This document shows positions 24,824-33,581 of a stretch of DNA of 56,095 bases, one piece after another. This DNA comes from an uncultured Clostridia bacterium. Its GTDB lineage: Bacteria; Bacillota; Clostridia; Christensenellales; Borkfalkiaceae. The stretch covers positions 1-56,095 of the forward strand of contig CANQJF010000007.1 of NCBI GenBank assembly GCA_947624225.1, in the 5' to 3' direction. Each line of letters begins with the position of its first letter. Within the stretch, counting starts at the first letter, position 1. Below the pieces are notes generated by a model. The model made no database searches and was not told the origin of the DNA. It was given only the letters and a program-made list of their open reading frames with translations. The translations under genes were made by a program, and so were the position numbers.

Positions 24824-27649
24824 ATGAAACACAAAAAGGCAGTGAAAGCAGTATCCCTTGTGCTCGCGGCTACACTCGGTCTCGGCGCCTTCTCGGTGTT
24901 GGCCGGCTGTCAGTCGGGTGAGCGTACCCTCGTCATCATGACGGAGGAACTCAACGGACTCTTCAATCCCTTCTATTCGACGGCAGGAACGGATATGGAC
25001 GTCGTCGGACAGACGCAGATCTCCATGTTCAATACGGACAGCGACGGCGAGATCTCCTATGGCGACGCAGAGCCCGTCGTCGTCAAGGACTTCATGCAAA
25101 AGACCCTCACGGAGGACGGCAAGCAATACACGGATTATACCTTTGTATTGAAGAACGGCATCGTTTTCTCGGACGGCACGCCCCTCACGATGAACGACGT
25201 TCTGTTCAATATTTACGTCTATCTTGACCCCGCTTATACGGGATCGTCCACCATGTATTCCACGGACATCGTCGGCCTCAACGAGTACCGCACGCAGACC
25301 AGCTCTTCGGACGGCGGCTCGGCGAACGACACGGCACTCACCAACAGCGCCACCGGCCGTGCAAAATCGCGCCGCGATGAACTCATCACCGCTTACGATG
25401 CGGCAAACAAGGCCAACAACGGCGCCGCCGCGACGACCTATGACGTGAGCCCCGAGCAGATGCGCGATTATTTGCAGAATGACTACACACCTTCCTCGGC
25501 TTACCGCAAGGCAGTTTGGCCCGAAGGGGTCCCCACACAGGAGGAACTCGACGGCAAGACGGCGGATGAGCTTGCGCGTGCACAGTTGCTCACCGACTAC
25601 AACGAAGTTCTGACCCTCTTCGAGGAAGAACTCAACAACGACTACAACTCCGCCAAAGACGCCTATCAGGAGCCGCCCTATGTTCCCAAGGAGGGGAAAG
25701 AGGGTGCGAATGATTCCGATGTGAAATTTGACGGCGAAAAGGGCGCCGTGGTCTCTTTCATGTACATGGAGGGCTTCATCACGCTCGCCTATGAGAGAGT
25801 CACACAGGCCGACGGTACGGTGAAAGAGGACAAGAACCACATCGTTCAGCAAAATGATCTCACCAAGACGGAGAAGAATTACAACGTCAATGCCATCGAG
25901 CTCTCCGATCCCAACGCGGCGCGCGAGGCGGCGATCAAGTATGTATTCAACAGCAAGGTTTCCAGCGCGCTCGACCAGATCCTCAATTGGTGGGCGACGG
26001 GCAGCACCGTGCTCGGCAACTATATCGGTAAGGCCAAGGACGTTATCCTCCACGAGCGGCTTCAAGAGAACAACGGCAAGATGCTGTTCCCCAACATCTC
26101 GGGCATCGAATCTCTCGGCCACACCACGAACGTGCAGAAAGTGACCATCGAGCATGAGGACGGCACCTCCAAGGAGTACACCGTTGCTCACGATTACAAC
26201 GACGACGGAACAGTGAAGAACGACGGCGAATATGCAGTCTTGCGCATTCGCATCAACAAGATCGACCCCAAGGCCATTTGGAACTTCGGCCTCACCATTG
26301 CGCCCTATCACTACTATTCCGATCCCACCGATCCCGCCTGTGCGATGGATATCAAGAACAACAAGTTCGGTGTGGATTGGGGCTCTTTCAGCTTCCATAC
26401 CGATGTGTTGCAGGGCACCAATTCTTACGGCGCAAGCAAGAACAAGGTGCCGCTCGGCGCAGGTCCCTATGTTGCGACCGACCGCGACGACAGCGACCAC
26501 CCCGGCGCAAACGGCTTCCTCAACAACAACGTCGTCTACTACAAGGCCAACGAAAACTTCTTTGCAGACGTTGAGGACAGTGCGGAATCGTTGCATCCTC
26601 CGCTCATCAAGCACATGAACTACCAGGTCGTCTCCCCGACCAACGCCATCTACCAGTTGCAGAGCGGCAGCGTCCACTTCGTCGAGCCGCAGTTCACCAA
26701 GGAAAACGGGCTTCAATTGCAGCAGATGGAGAAAGACGGCTTCGAGCACGTCGACACGTGGCAGCTCGGTTACGGCTATATCGGCATCAATGCGGGCAAG
26801 GTCGCCAACATCAACCTCCGGAAAGCGATCATGTCGGCCATGAACACTTCGCTTGCCATCAACTACTATAACCCCGGCGATGCCGCCACCATCTACTGGC
26901 CGATGTCCCTCGTCAGCTGGGCATATCCTCGCACCGCGGGCAACTCGCTCAACCCCGCCAACCCGCTCCTCAACAAGGAGGACAACAACGGCACCACGCA
27001 CGACTACACCAAATTCGTCAGCGACACCAAGGCCAAGGAGAATATCCAAAAGTACATGCAGCAGGCGGGCGTGTCGCCGGGCGACAAGTCCAAGCTCACT
27101 TTCCAGTTCACCATCGCCGGCTCCAACCTCACCGATCACCCGTGCTACAACGTCATGGAGCACGCCAAGACCCTTTTGAATGAGTGCGGCTGGAACGTGG
27201 AAGTCATCTCCGACGTGCAGGCTCTCACCAAGCTCTCCACGGGCAGCCTCACCGTTTGGGCGGCTGCATGGGGCTCCACGATCGATCCCGATATGTATCA
27301 GGTCTATCACAAGAACTCCACGGCGACCTCCGTCTATGCGTGGGGCTACCGCGAGATCCTTGCCAACCAGACGACGTATTCGACGGAAATGGGCATCCTG
27401 AACAAGCTGTCCACCGTCATCGAAAAAGCGCGTGAGACCAACGAACTCAATGGCACCGAGGGCCGTATTGCGCTCTACAAGGAAGCGATGGGTTACGTCC
27501 TCGACCTCGCCGTCGAGCTGCCCGTCTACCAGCGCAAGACGCTGTATGCCTACAACGCCAACGTCATCGACAAGAACACGCTGCCCGAGGAGATCAATTC
27601 TTACACCTCGCCGCTGTCCCGCATCTGGGAAGTCGATTTCGTCAAATAA
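24824..27649 (+). CDS. oppA: Oligopeptide ABC transporter substrate-binding lipoprotein
   Basis: A 941-residue family-5 solute-binding protein (OppA/DppA type) that would deliver peptides to the OppBC channel. Lipobox LAGC, C29. The N-terminal LNGLFNPFYST pattern, the VFSDGTPLTMNDVLFN motif and the C-terminal AKTLLNECGWNVEV region are typical. It is far larger than usual (about 540-620): extra sequence is concentrated around residues 110-340, including Ala/Asn/Glu-rich segments. GGAGGA lies 7 bases before the ATG at 24824; an upstream TTG at 24800 is unlikely. Peptide specificity cannot be read from sequence, so Dpp/App-type naming is equally possible. Confidence 0.92.
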   Translation: MKHKKAVKAVSLVLAATLGLGAFSVLAGCQSGERTLVIMTEELNGLFNPFYSTAGTDMDVVGQTQISMFNTDSDGEISYGDAEPVVVKDFMQKTLTEDGKQYTDYTFVLKNGIVFSDGTPLTMNDVLFNIYVYLDPAYTGSSTMYSTDIVGLNEYRTQTSSSDGGSANDTALTNSATGRAKSRRDELITAYDAANKANNGAAATTYDVSPEQMRDYLQNDYTPSSAYRKAVWPEGVPTQEELDGKTADELARAQLLTDYNEVLTLFEEELNNDYNSAKDAYQEPPYVPKEGKEGANDSDVKFDGEKGAVVSFMYMEGFITLAYERVTQADGTVKEDKNHIVQQNDLTKTEKNYNVNAIELSDPNAAREAAIKYVFNSKVSSALDQILNWWATGSTVLGNYIGKAKDVILHERLQENNGKMLFPNISGIESLGHTTNVQKVTIEHEDGTSKEYTVAHDYNDDGTVKNDGEYAVLRIRINKIDPKAIWNFGLTIAPYHYYSDPTDPACAMDIKNNKFGVDWGSFSFHTDVLQGTNSYGASKNKVPLGAGPYVATDRDDSDHPGANGFLNNNVVYYKANENFFADVEDSAESLHPPLIKHMNYQVVSPTNAIYQLQSGSVHFVEPQFTKENGLQLQQMEKDGFEHVDTWQLGYGYIGINAGKVANINLRKAIMSAMNTSLAINYYNPGDAATIYWPMSLVSWAYPRTAGNSLNPANPLLNKEDNNGTTHDYTKFVSDTKAKENIQKYMQQAGVSPGDKSKLTFQFTIAGSNLTDHPCYNVMEHAKTLLNECGWNVEVISDVQALTKLSTGSLTVWAAAWGSTIDPDMYQVYHKNSTATSVYAWGYREILANQTTYSTEMGILNKLSTVIEKARETNELNGTEGRIALYKEAMGYVLDLAVELPVYQRKTLYAYNANVIDKNTLPEEINSYTSPLSRIWEVDFVK

Positions 27650-27676
27650 GCGCAAAAAAATTCAAACTCCAAGGGT

Positions 27677-27711
27677 CCTTCCCCGTAAAAATTGCGGGGA
27701 AGGTATCCCGT
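27677..27711 (+). promoter_or_regulatory. Intercistronic hairpin between oppA and oppB
   Basis: A 9-bp stem (CCTTCCCCG at 27677-27685 with CGGGGAAGG at 27695-27703) lies in the 111-base gap. The T run after it is weak, so it more likely reduces read-through or stabilises oppA mRNA than stops all transcription; solute-binding protein genes often have such a hairpin. Confidence 0.6.
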
Positions 27712-27760
27712 TTTATTGCCCCCTGCGGGCAAACCGTAAAAATCACGCGGAGAAGCTTTC

Positions 27761-28753
27761 ATGCTGAAATACATTCTCAAACGATTGGGACTTTCTCTTC
27801 TCATCTTGATCGGCGTCTCTCTTATCCTGTACATTCTCGTGCGCATGATGCCCGTCAGCTTTGTGCAGGACAAGATCAACATGATCAACCAGGGTGGTGC
27901 ACAGGTCCCGCAAGAGGTCATCGACGCCATGTACAAGATGTACGGGCTGGATGACAGCAGTTTCTTTGGTATCCTCAAAGGCTACGGCAGTTGGCTGTGG
28001 GCGCTCTTGCAGGGCGACCTCGGCACGAGCTGGAAATACGGCGGCCCCGTCCTCGATGAGATCGTCTCCCACATGGGGACCTCTTTCATCATCGCTTTCA
28101 TCTCGATGATCTTCGAGTATCTCATTGCCATCCCGCTCGGGGTCACGGCGGCCACGCACCAATATTCCATCCGCGATTATGTCGTCACCATTCTCGTCAT
28201 GATCGGGATCTCGCTCCCGTCTTTCTTCTTCGGGCGCTTCTTGCAGAGCACCTTAGCAATGAATTTGCGGTGGTTCCCGCCGGCAGGGCTCGAAGATGTC
28301 TCCAAGGGGTACACGGGCATCATGGTCACCCTCGACCAGCTGTGGCACGTCATGCTGCCCATCTTCGTCATGACGATTTTGAGCATCGGCGGCACGATGC
28401 GCTATATGCGCACCAACATGCTCGAAGTGCTGAATGCCGACTATATCCGAACGGCCCGCGCAAAGGGCTTGCCCGAGAGCAAGGTCATCTATAAGCATGC
28501 TTTCCGGAACACGATGATCCCCATCGTGACGATGCTTGCGGGCGTGCTCCCGTCGCTCTTCTCGGGCGCCATGATCACCGAGCAAGTCTTTGACCTCCCC
28601 GGGATCGGGAATATCGCACTCTCGGCCATGCAGGCGGGGGATATCCCGTTCATCATGGGCTACAACATGTTCCTTGCACTTCTCAGTGTCATCGGCGTGC
28701 TCCTCTCCGACCTCATGTACGCCGTCGTAGACCCGCGCGTCAAGCTCTACTAA
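27761..28753 (+). CDS. oppB: Oligopeptide ABC transporter permease OppB
   Basis: A 330-residue inner-membrane permease of the binding-protein-dependent family. Six hydrophobic helices are visible. The N-terminus (YILKRLGLSLLILIGVSLI) and the EAA loop region (NADYIRTARAKGLPESKVIYKHAFRN, split over about residues 225-250) match OppB/DppB. It pairs with OppC to form the channel. GGAGAAG precedes the start. Confidence 0.96.
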   Translation: MLKYILKRLGLSLLILIGVSLILYILVRMMPVSFVQDKINMINQGGAQVPQEVIDAMYKMYGLDDSSFFGILKGYGSWLWALLQGDLGTSWKYGGPVLDEIVSHMGTSFIIAFISMIFEYLIAIPLGVTAATHQYSIRDYVVTILVMIGISLPSFFFGRFLQSTLAMNLRWFPPAGLEDVSKGYTGIMVTLDQLWHVMLPIFVMTILSIGGTMRYMRTNMLEVLNADYIRTARAKGLPESKVIYKHAFRNTMIPIVTMLAGVLPSLFSGAMITEQVFDLPGIGNIALSAMQAGDIPFIMGYNMFLALLSVIGVLLSDLMYAVVDPRVKLY

Positions 28754-28763
28754 GGAGGACGAC

Positions 28764-29888
28764 ATGGACGAATTCAAAAACGAACAGAATATTCCCGAGA
28801 CACAGCAGCTCGATCAGGACGAACTGAACATTCTCGGCATCGATGCCGTTCCGGTCACCGATGAAGAGGCGCTCATGGAGGCGCGGGATGAGGAGAACGC
28901 TCTCGATAAGAACGTGCGCCTTCTCTCGCCCGGCCGCATGGTCGCCCGCCGGTTCTTCCGTTCCAAGCTCTCCGTCATCGGCCTTGTCATGATCGTGGCC
29001 CTGCTTCTCTTTGCATGGCTGGGCCCCGTGTTCTACAACCAATGGGGCGAGGAGACGATGGACTTCTCGGGCAAGGTCGAGTATAGCTATGACATCGTAA
29101 CTTACAAGGACGATGAGGGGATCGAGCACACCTATTATCAGGTTGCCGAGACCTACCGCGAGATCAACATTCTGTCGCCCATGTCGGGCGATCACATCCT
29201 CGGCACGGATAAGAGCGGACGCGACGTGCTCACCCGCCTCATGTACGGCGGCCGCGTCTCCATGTCCATCAGCTTCCTTGCCGTCTTTGTCGTCACCATT
29301 TTAGGCGTGATCTTCGGCGGCATCTCCGGATATTTCGGGGGCTGGATCGACAACGTCATCATGCGACTATGCGATATCCTCATGTGTCTGCCGAGCCTCC
29401 CGCTCATGCTCATCATCGGTACGCTGTTCGACTCGTGGCATGTGGAGTCGTATATGCGTATTTACTACCTCATGCTGTTCTTAACGCTCCTGTCGTGGCC
29501 GGGGATCGCCCGCCTCGTGCGCGGACAGATCTTGTTCCTCCGCGAGCAGGAATATATGGTCGCGGCAGAGGCCATGGGCTTCTCCACCTCGCGAAAGATC
29601 TTCAAGCACCTCATTCCCAATGTGCTTCCGCAGCTCATCGTGTCGATGACGCTCTCGCTCGGCAGCATGATCCTCTCTGAGGCCACGCTTTCCTACTTGG
29701 GCCTCGGCATGAAAGGGGGCGCTTCGTGGGGCGTGATGATCAACATCGTCACCGAAGATACCAACGTTCTCCGCAACTTCTTCAATGTATGGGGGCCTCC
29801 CGGCATCTGCATCATCATCGCGGTGCTCGGCTTCAACTTCATCGGAGACGGTTTGCGCGATGCGCTCGATCCCAAGGCAAGGAGATAA
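28764..29888 (+). CDS. oppC: Oligopeptide ABC transporter permease OppC
   Basis: A 374-residue permease, partner of OppB. An acidic N-terminal stretch of about 55 residues precedes the OppC_N motif (RFFRSKLSVIGLVMIVALLL). The LGTDKSGRDVLTRLMYGGRVS motif and the EAA loop (EYMVAAEAMGFSTSRKIFKH) are clear. About six membrane helices. AAGGAGG lies 7 bases before the ATG; the gap to oppB is 10 bases. Confidence 0.96.
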   Translation: MDEFKNEQNIPETQQLDQDELNILGIDAVPVTDEEALMEARDEENALDKNVRLLSPGRMVARRFFRSKLSVIGLVMIVALLLFAWLGPVFYNQWGEETMDFSGKVEYSYDIVTYKDDEGIEHTYYQVAETYREINILSPMSGDHILGTDKSGRDVLTRLMYGGRVSMSISFLAVFVVTILGVIFGGISGYFGGWIDNVIMRLCDILMCLPSLPLMLIIGTLFDSWHVESYMRIYYLMLFLTLLSWPGIARLVRGQILFLREQEYMVAAEAMGFSTSRKIFKHLIPNVLPQLIVSMTLSLGSMILSEATLSYLGLGMKGGASWGVMINIVTEDTNVLRNFFNVWGPPGICIIIAVLGFNFIGDGLRDALDPKARR

Positions 29889-29891
29889 ATT

Positions 29892-31214
29892 ATGGCAGAA
29901 GAAAAAAAGAGTCGGCATTATCTGACGGGCAAAGAAGTCCGTGCCATTGCCAAGGAGAATGCCAAGATCACGCGCGCGTTGGAGAAAAAGAAAAAGCGCA
30001 AGGCCGCCGAGAGCGAGTTTGTCACCCAAATGAAAGACCCCTCCAACATTCTCGAAGTGGAGGATCTGCATACCTATTTCTTTACCGACCAAGGCGTGGT
30101 CAAGGCCGTCAACGGCGTCTCCTTTGAGATCCCGCAGGGCTCCACGGTGGGCGTCGTCGGGGAATCGGGATGCGGCAAGTCCGTGACGAGCATGTCCATC
30201 ATGCAGCTCTTACAGGGGCCCGCAGGGCAAATTTACTCGGGCAGCATCCGCTTTAAATCGTATGATTACAAGCGCGAAGCAGACGGATCGCCCATCCCCA
30301 TTTGGGATGACGACGAGGCCGGCAACCCGCAATACGACGTGGCCAAGGACAAGAAAGGGAATCCCAAGCTCGACAAAGAGGGCAAGCCCATCACGGTGCG
30401 CCGCCAAAAGCGCGACGCATACGGCACCCTGCAATATGAGATGGAGGAAAAAGTTTTCGACATCGCGCAGATGCCCACCAAGGAGATGTACCGTCTCCGC
30501 GGCCGTCAGATCGCCATGATCTTCCAGGAGCCCATGACCAGCTTGAACCCCGTGTTTACGATTGGGAACCAGCTCGACGAGGTCACGCTGCTCCACTTCC
30601 CGGGGGCCACCAAGGAGGATGCAAAGCGCCGCTCCATCGAGATGCTGAATCTCGTCGGCATTGCCATGCCCGAGCGCGTGTATAAGTCGTATCCCCACGA
30701 ACTGTCCGGCGGTATGCGCCAGCGCGTCATGATCTCCATGGCGCTCGCGGGCGATCCCCGCCTCATCATTGCCGACGAGCCCACGACGGCGCTCGACGTC
30801 ACCATTCAGGCACAGATCCTCGACCTCTTGCGCGACCTCAAAACGCGCATCAACGGCTCCATTTTGCTCATCACGCACGATTTGGGCATCATTGCGGAGA
30901 TGGCGGACTATGTCGTCGTCATGTACGCGGGCCGCATCATCGAACGGGGGACGGCCTCGGAGATCTTCCACCATCCCAAACATCCCTACACGATCGGCTT
31001 GCAAAAATCCAAGCCCACGATGGATTCCGAGAGCGATTCGCTGTTCAATATTCCCGGCAATGTCCCCAATCCCATTGACATGCCCGATTACTGCTATTTC
31101 CGCGAGCGGTGCTCCGGTTGCGTGAAAGCCTGCTTCGGCGAATATCCGCCCATGATCCAGGTGAGCCCCACGCACTTTGTCGCCTGCCACCTCTACGATA
31201 AGGAGACCAAATGA
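29892..31214 (+). CDS. oppD: Oligopeptide ABC transporter ATPase OppD
   Basis: A 440-residue ABC ATPase. Walker A (GESGCGKS) near residue 90, Q-loop (MIFQEPMTSLNP), signature (LSGGMRQRV), Walker B (LIIADEPTTALD) and the C-terminal oligopeptide-transporter region with Cys residues (YFRERCSGC) are present. A lysine-rich N-terminal extension of about 50 residues and an insert of about 65 residues (about 125-190, charged and Lys/Asp-rich) between the first strands and the Q-loop are unusual. It overlaps oppF by 4 bases (ATGA). Confidence 0.95.
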   Translation: MAEEKKSRHYLTGKEVRAIAKENAKITRALEKKKKRKAAESEFVTQMKDPSNILEVEDLHTYFFTDQGVVKAVNGVSFEIPQGSTVGVVGESGCGKSVTSMSIMQLLQGPAGQIYSGSIRFKSYDYKREADGSPIPIWDDDEAGNPQYDVAKDKKGNPKLDKEGKPITVRRQKRDAYGTLQYEMEEKVFDIAQMPTKEMYRLRGRQIAMIFQEPMTSLNPVFTIGNQLDEVTLLHFPGATKEDAKRRSIEMLNLVGIAMPERVYKSYPHELSGGMRQRVMISMALAGDPRLIIADEPTTALDVTIQAQILDLLRDLKTRINGSILLITHDLGIIAEMADYVVVMYAGRIIERGTASEIFHHPKHPYTIGLQKSKPTMDSESDSLFNIPGNVPNPIDMPDYCYFRERCSGCVKACFGEYPPMIQVSPTHFVACHLYDKETK

Positions 31215-32935
31215 TGGACGAAAAGAAGGACAAAACGCTTGAAGAGAGCGAAAATGGGGGCACCATGTCCGAGAATAACCCCGCAAAAACAGAGTCTGAG
31301 CTCACGATAAAGGAAAACTTCCGCCGCATCGACGAGGAACTCGAAACCCGCATCAAGGCGCTTCGCGCACAGGCGGAAGAGGACAAGAAGAACGCGCCCG
31401 ACGACGGCGCCCGCATCGACGCAAAGCTCGAATCTGCCATTGCCGCGGAGAAGAAAACGGCCGAGAAAGAGAAGTATCGCATCTCCGAGGAGGCGAGAAA
31501 GCGCGAGGCGGATATCAGAAAGGCGGCGGCGGATGCGGCGCTCGTCCAAAAGATCGCCGCGGTCAAGGCAGAGCAACAGCGCGCCTATGAAGAGGTGGAT
31601 GCCAAGGTCGCGGACATGGCCTCGATTGACGAGGATGCAAAAGAGAGCGAGATGAAGGAGATCCGCGAGATGGCGCACGATGCGCATGCCAAGACGGTCT
31701 CCGAAGCCAAGACCCAAAAAAAGCACATCGACCAACAGGCAAAGGCCGAGATACAGGAGCTCAAACGGGCCACGGAGCGCGAAAAGCGCATCATCGACCT
31801 CACCACGGTCTCCGTACTCGAACAGCAGAAGATCGACCAAAACGCGGCGTGCGTTGCGAGCAACGACTTTACGGACTTTGACGACGACGTTCAGCGCGGC
31901 ATGGAGATCCGCAAGCGCGAGCTCGCCATTCTGCAAGACAACGACACCCCGCCCGACGAGAATGCACTGCTCGAAGTGCGGCACCTCAAAATGTATTTCC
32001 CCCTCAAAAAATCCATCGGAGGGAAAGTCTTGGTGGCGCTCCGCGCGGTGGACGACGTCTCTTTCACCCTCAAAGAGGGCGAGACGCTCGGCATCGTCGG
32101 CGAGAGCGGTTGCGGCAAGACGACCATGGGCCGCGCCATTTTGAAGCTCTACAAACCCACGGGCGGACAGATTTTCTTCGGCGGAAAGGACATTGCGCCC
32201 TACACTTCCTCCGAGATGCGCCCCTTGCGCACCCAGATGCAGATCATCTTCCAGGATCCGTATTCCTCGCTCCCGCCCCGCAGCACGGTGGGGGGCATCC
32301 TCTCCGAGCCTGTGCGCGTGCACAACATCGTTCCCAAGGAAAAGACCAAGGAATACGTCCTCGACGTCATGGACCAGTGCGGCTTGCGCGATTATTACTT
32401 CGAGCGCTATCCGCATGAGTTCTCCGGCGGCCAGCGCCAGCGCATCTGCATTGCCCGCGCGCTCTCCGTCAACCCCAAGCTCGTCGTTTGCGATGAGCCC
32501 GTGTCCGCACTCGACGTCTCCATTCAGGCGCAGATCATCAACCTTTTGAAGCGTCTGCAAAAGCAGAGAGGCCTCACTTACGTATTCATTTCGCACGATC
32601 TCTCCGTCGTCAAGCACATTTCGGATAAGATCGGCGTCATGTATTTGGGCTCGATGGTGGAGTTCGGCGATAAGAAGTCCATCTTCTCCAACCCCATGCA
32701 CCCCTACACGCAGGCGCTGTTCTCCGCAGTTCCCAATCCCAATCCGGACGTGAAGATGGACCGCATCGTCTTAAAGGGAGATATCCCTTCGCCCGCAAAT
32801 CCTCCCAAGGGCTGCAAGTTCCACACGCGCTGCCCGAAGTGCATGGAGATCTGCAAGCACGTTGCGCCCGTGTACAAGGAATACGAACCCGGACACTTCG
32901 TCGCGTGCCATTGCTATCCGCAGGAGGAAGCATGA
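31211..32935 (+). CDS. oppF: Oligopeptide ABC transporter ATPase OppF with N-terminal coiled coil
   Basis: A 574-residue ATPase. The ABC domain begins near residue 253 (LLEVRHLKMYFPL) with Walker A GESGCGKTT near 296, Q-loop FQDPYSSLPPR, signature SGGQRQRI and Walker B LVVCDEPVSALD. The C-terminal Cys-containing tail (HTRCPKCMEIC) matches OppF/DppF. Residues 1-250 are an added Glu/Lys/Ala-rich region with long heptad-like stretches, predicted coiled coil, not seen in ordinary OppF (about 310-330 residues). The start overlaps oppD by ATGA; a second Met follows directly. The extension may mediate oligomerisation or membrane-associated scaffolding; this is inference. Confidence 0.94.
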   Translation: MMDEKKDKTLEESENGGTMSENNPAKTESELTIKENFRRIDEELETRIKALRAQAEEDKKNAPDDGARIDAKLESAIAAEKKTAEKEKYRISEEARKREADIRKAAADAALVQKIAAVKAEQQRAYEEVDAKVADMASIDEDAKESEMKEIREMAHDAHAKTVSEAKTQKKHIDQQAKAEIQELKRATEREKRIIDLTTVSVLEQQKIDQNAACVASNDFTDFDDDVQRGMEIRKRELAILQDNDTPPDENALLEVRHLKMYFPLKKSIGGKVLVALRAVDDVSFTLKEGETLGIVGESGCGKTTMGRAILKLYKPTGGQIFFGGKDIAPYTSSEMRPLRTQMQIIFQDPYSSLPPRSTVGGILSEPVRVHNIVPKEKTKEYVLDVMDQCGLRDYYFERYPHEFSGGQRQRICIARALSVNPKLVVCDEPVSALDVSIQAQIINLLKRLQKQRGLTYVFISHDLSVVKHISDKIGVMYLGSMVEFGDKKSIFSNPMHPYTQALFSAVPNPNPDVKMDRIVLKGDIPSPANPPKGCKFHTRCPKCMEICKHVAPVYKEYEPGHFVACHCYPQEEA

Positions 32936-33201
32936 AGAAGGACGGCGCCGCTCCCGACGGGAAGGACAATGCGCCCAAGAAAAAGGAGCAAAAAATCATT
33001 TATATCGACGACGGGTCTACCATTGCCGATATGAGCGGCACGCGAAAAGGTGCACCGCCGCGCAAGAAGTCGACGATGAAAGAGAAGTGGCACACCTATA
33101 TCACCACGGTAAAACACATGATTTTGCCGCTCCTCGTGACGCTTCTCGCGATGACGATGGTATTCGTCCTCTTGATGCTCCTGACAGGACAATGGACATA
33201 A
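32932..33201 (+). CDS. Small single-pass membrane protein of the Opp operon
   Basis: An 89-residue protein I do not recognise. The first 58 residues are charged and Lys/Asp-rich with a KKEQKIIYIDDGSTIADMSG stretch; residues about 62-86 form one strongly hydrophobic helix. Its start codon overlaps the oppF stop (ATGA), and GGAGGA lies just upstream, so it is translated as part of the operon. It could be an accessory subunit of the transporter, perhaps contacting the OppF coiled coil; no direct evidence. Confidence 0.78.
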   Translation: MKKDGAAPDGKDNAPKKKEQKIIYIDDGSTIADMSGTRKGAPPRKKSTMKEKWHTYITTVKHMILPLLVTLLAMTMVFVLLMLLTGQWT

Positions 33202-33249
33202 CGTGCAATAAATCAACCCGCCCTTCGGCGGCGCCCACAGATATGAATG

Positions 33250-33279
33250 AGCGGTTTGGCGGTTCGTCAGACCGCTTTT
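33250..33279 (+). terminator. Intrinsic terminator of the protease-Opp operon
   Basis: A 9-bp stem (33250-33258 with 33268-33276, AGCGGTTTG/CAGACCGCT) is followed by TTTTC. Confidence 0.7.
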
Positions 33280-33334
33280 CACGTGATCGCGAGACCGTGA
33301 TCAAAAAATTTTCGGATTTTTGCGCAAAATGCGC

Positions 33335-33371
33335 TATAATCAATTTAGCTCAATTGAATTGAGTTAAATTG
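33335..33371 (+). promoter_or_regulatory. -10 box and OhrR-type operator
   Basis: TATAAT at 33335-33340 is followed directly by a near-perfect palindrome, 33341-33355 and 33357-33371, with one mismatch in 15 bp. Its CAATT/AATTG composition resembles known OhrR boxes of Bacillota. The -35 is weak. Bound OhrR would block this promoter, giving autoregulation of ohrR. Confidence 0.72.
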
Positions 33372-33390
33372 TTTTATGGAGGTATCGGGT

Positions 33391-33578
33391 ATGAATGTCT
33401 ATGATTTTGTAGTAAAAGCGCAGAAAGCAATCCCCATTCTTGTCAACGGTATGAAGCGGAAGATATCGCCGAAAAACTTTCGGGAGTTACCTGTGGCAGG
33501 CGGCCGACCTCTTGCGGCGACCAGCTTGCAAAAGCCGTTCTTGCCGCAAAGAAAGCGGAAGAAACGAGCGGTGTGTAA
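33391..33578 (+). pseudogene. Decayed TSCPD-domain gene with foreign N-terminus
   Basis: GGAGGT precedes ATG at 33391. The first residues, MNVYDFVVKAQ, look like the start of a glutathione peroxidase. They run into KAIPILVNGM, which resembles the middle of a TSCPD-type domain. At about 33450-33455 the frame is lost: the neighbouring frame (33453-33578) continues as EAEDIAEKLSGVTCGRRPTS and ends QLAKAV...TSGV at a TAA. One missing G after ATG restores the expected family sequence. So this seems a chimeric, frameshifted relic rather than a working gene. It lies between the OhrR operator and ohrR. Confidence 0.6.
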
Positions 33579-33581
33579 ATT

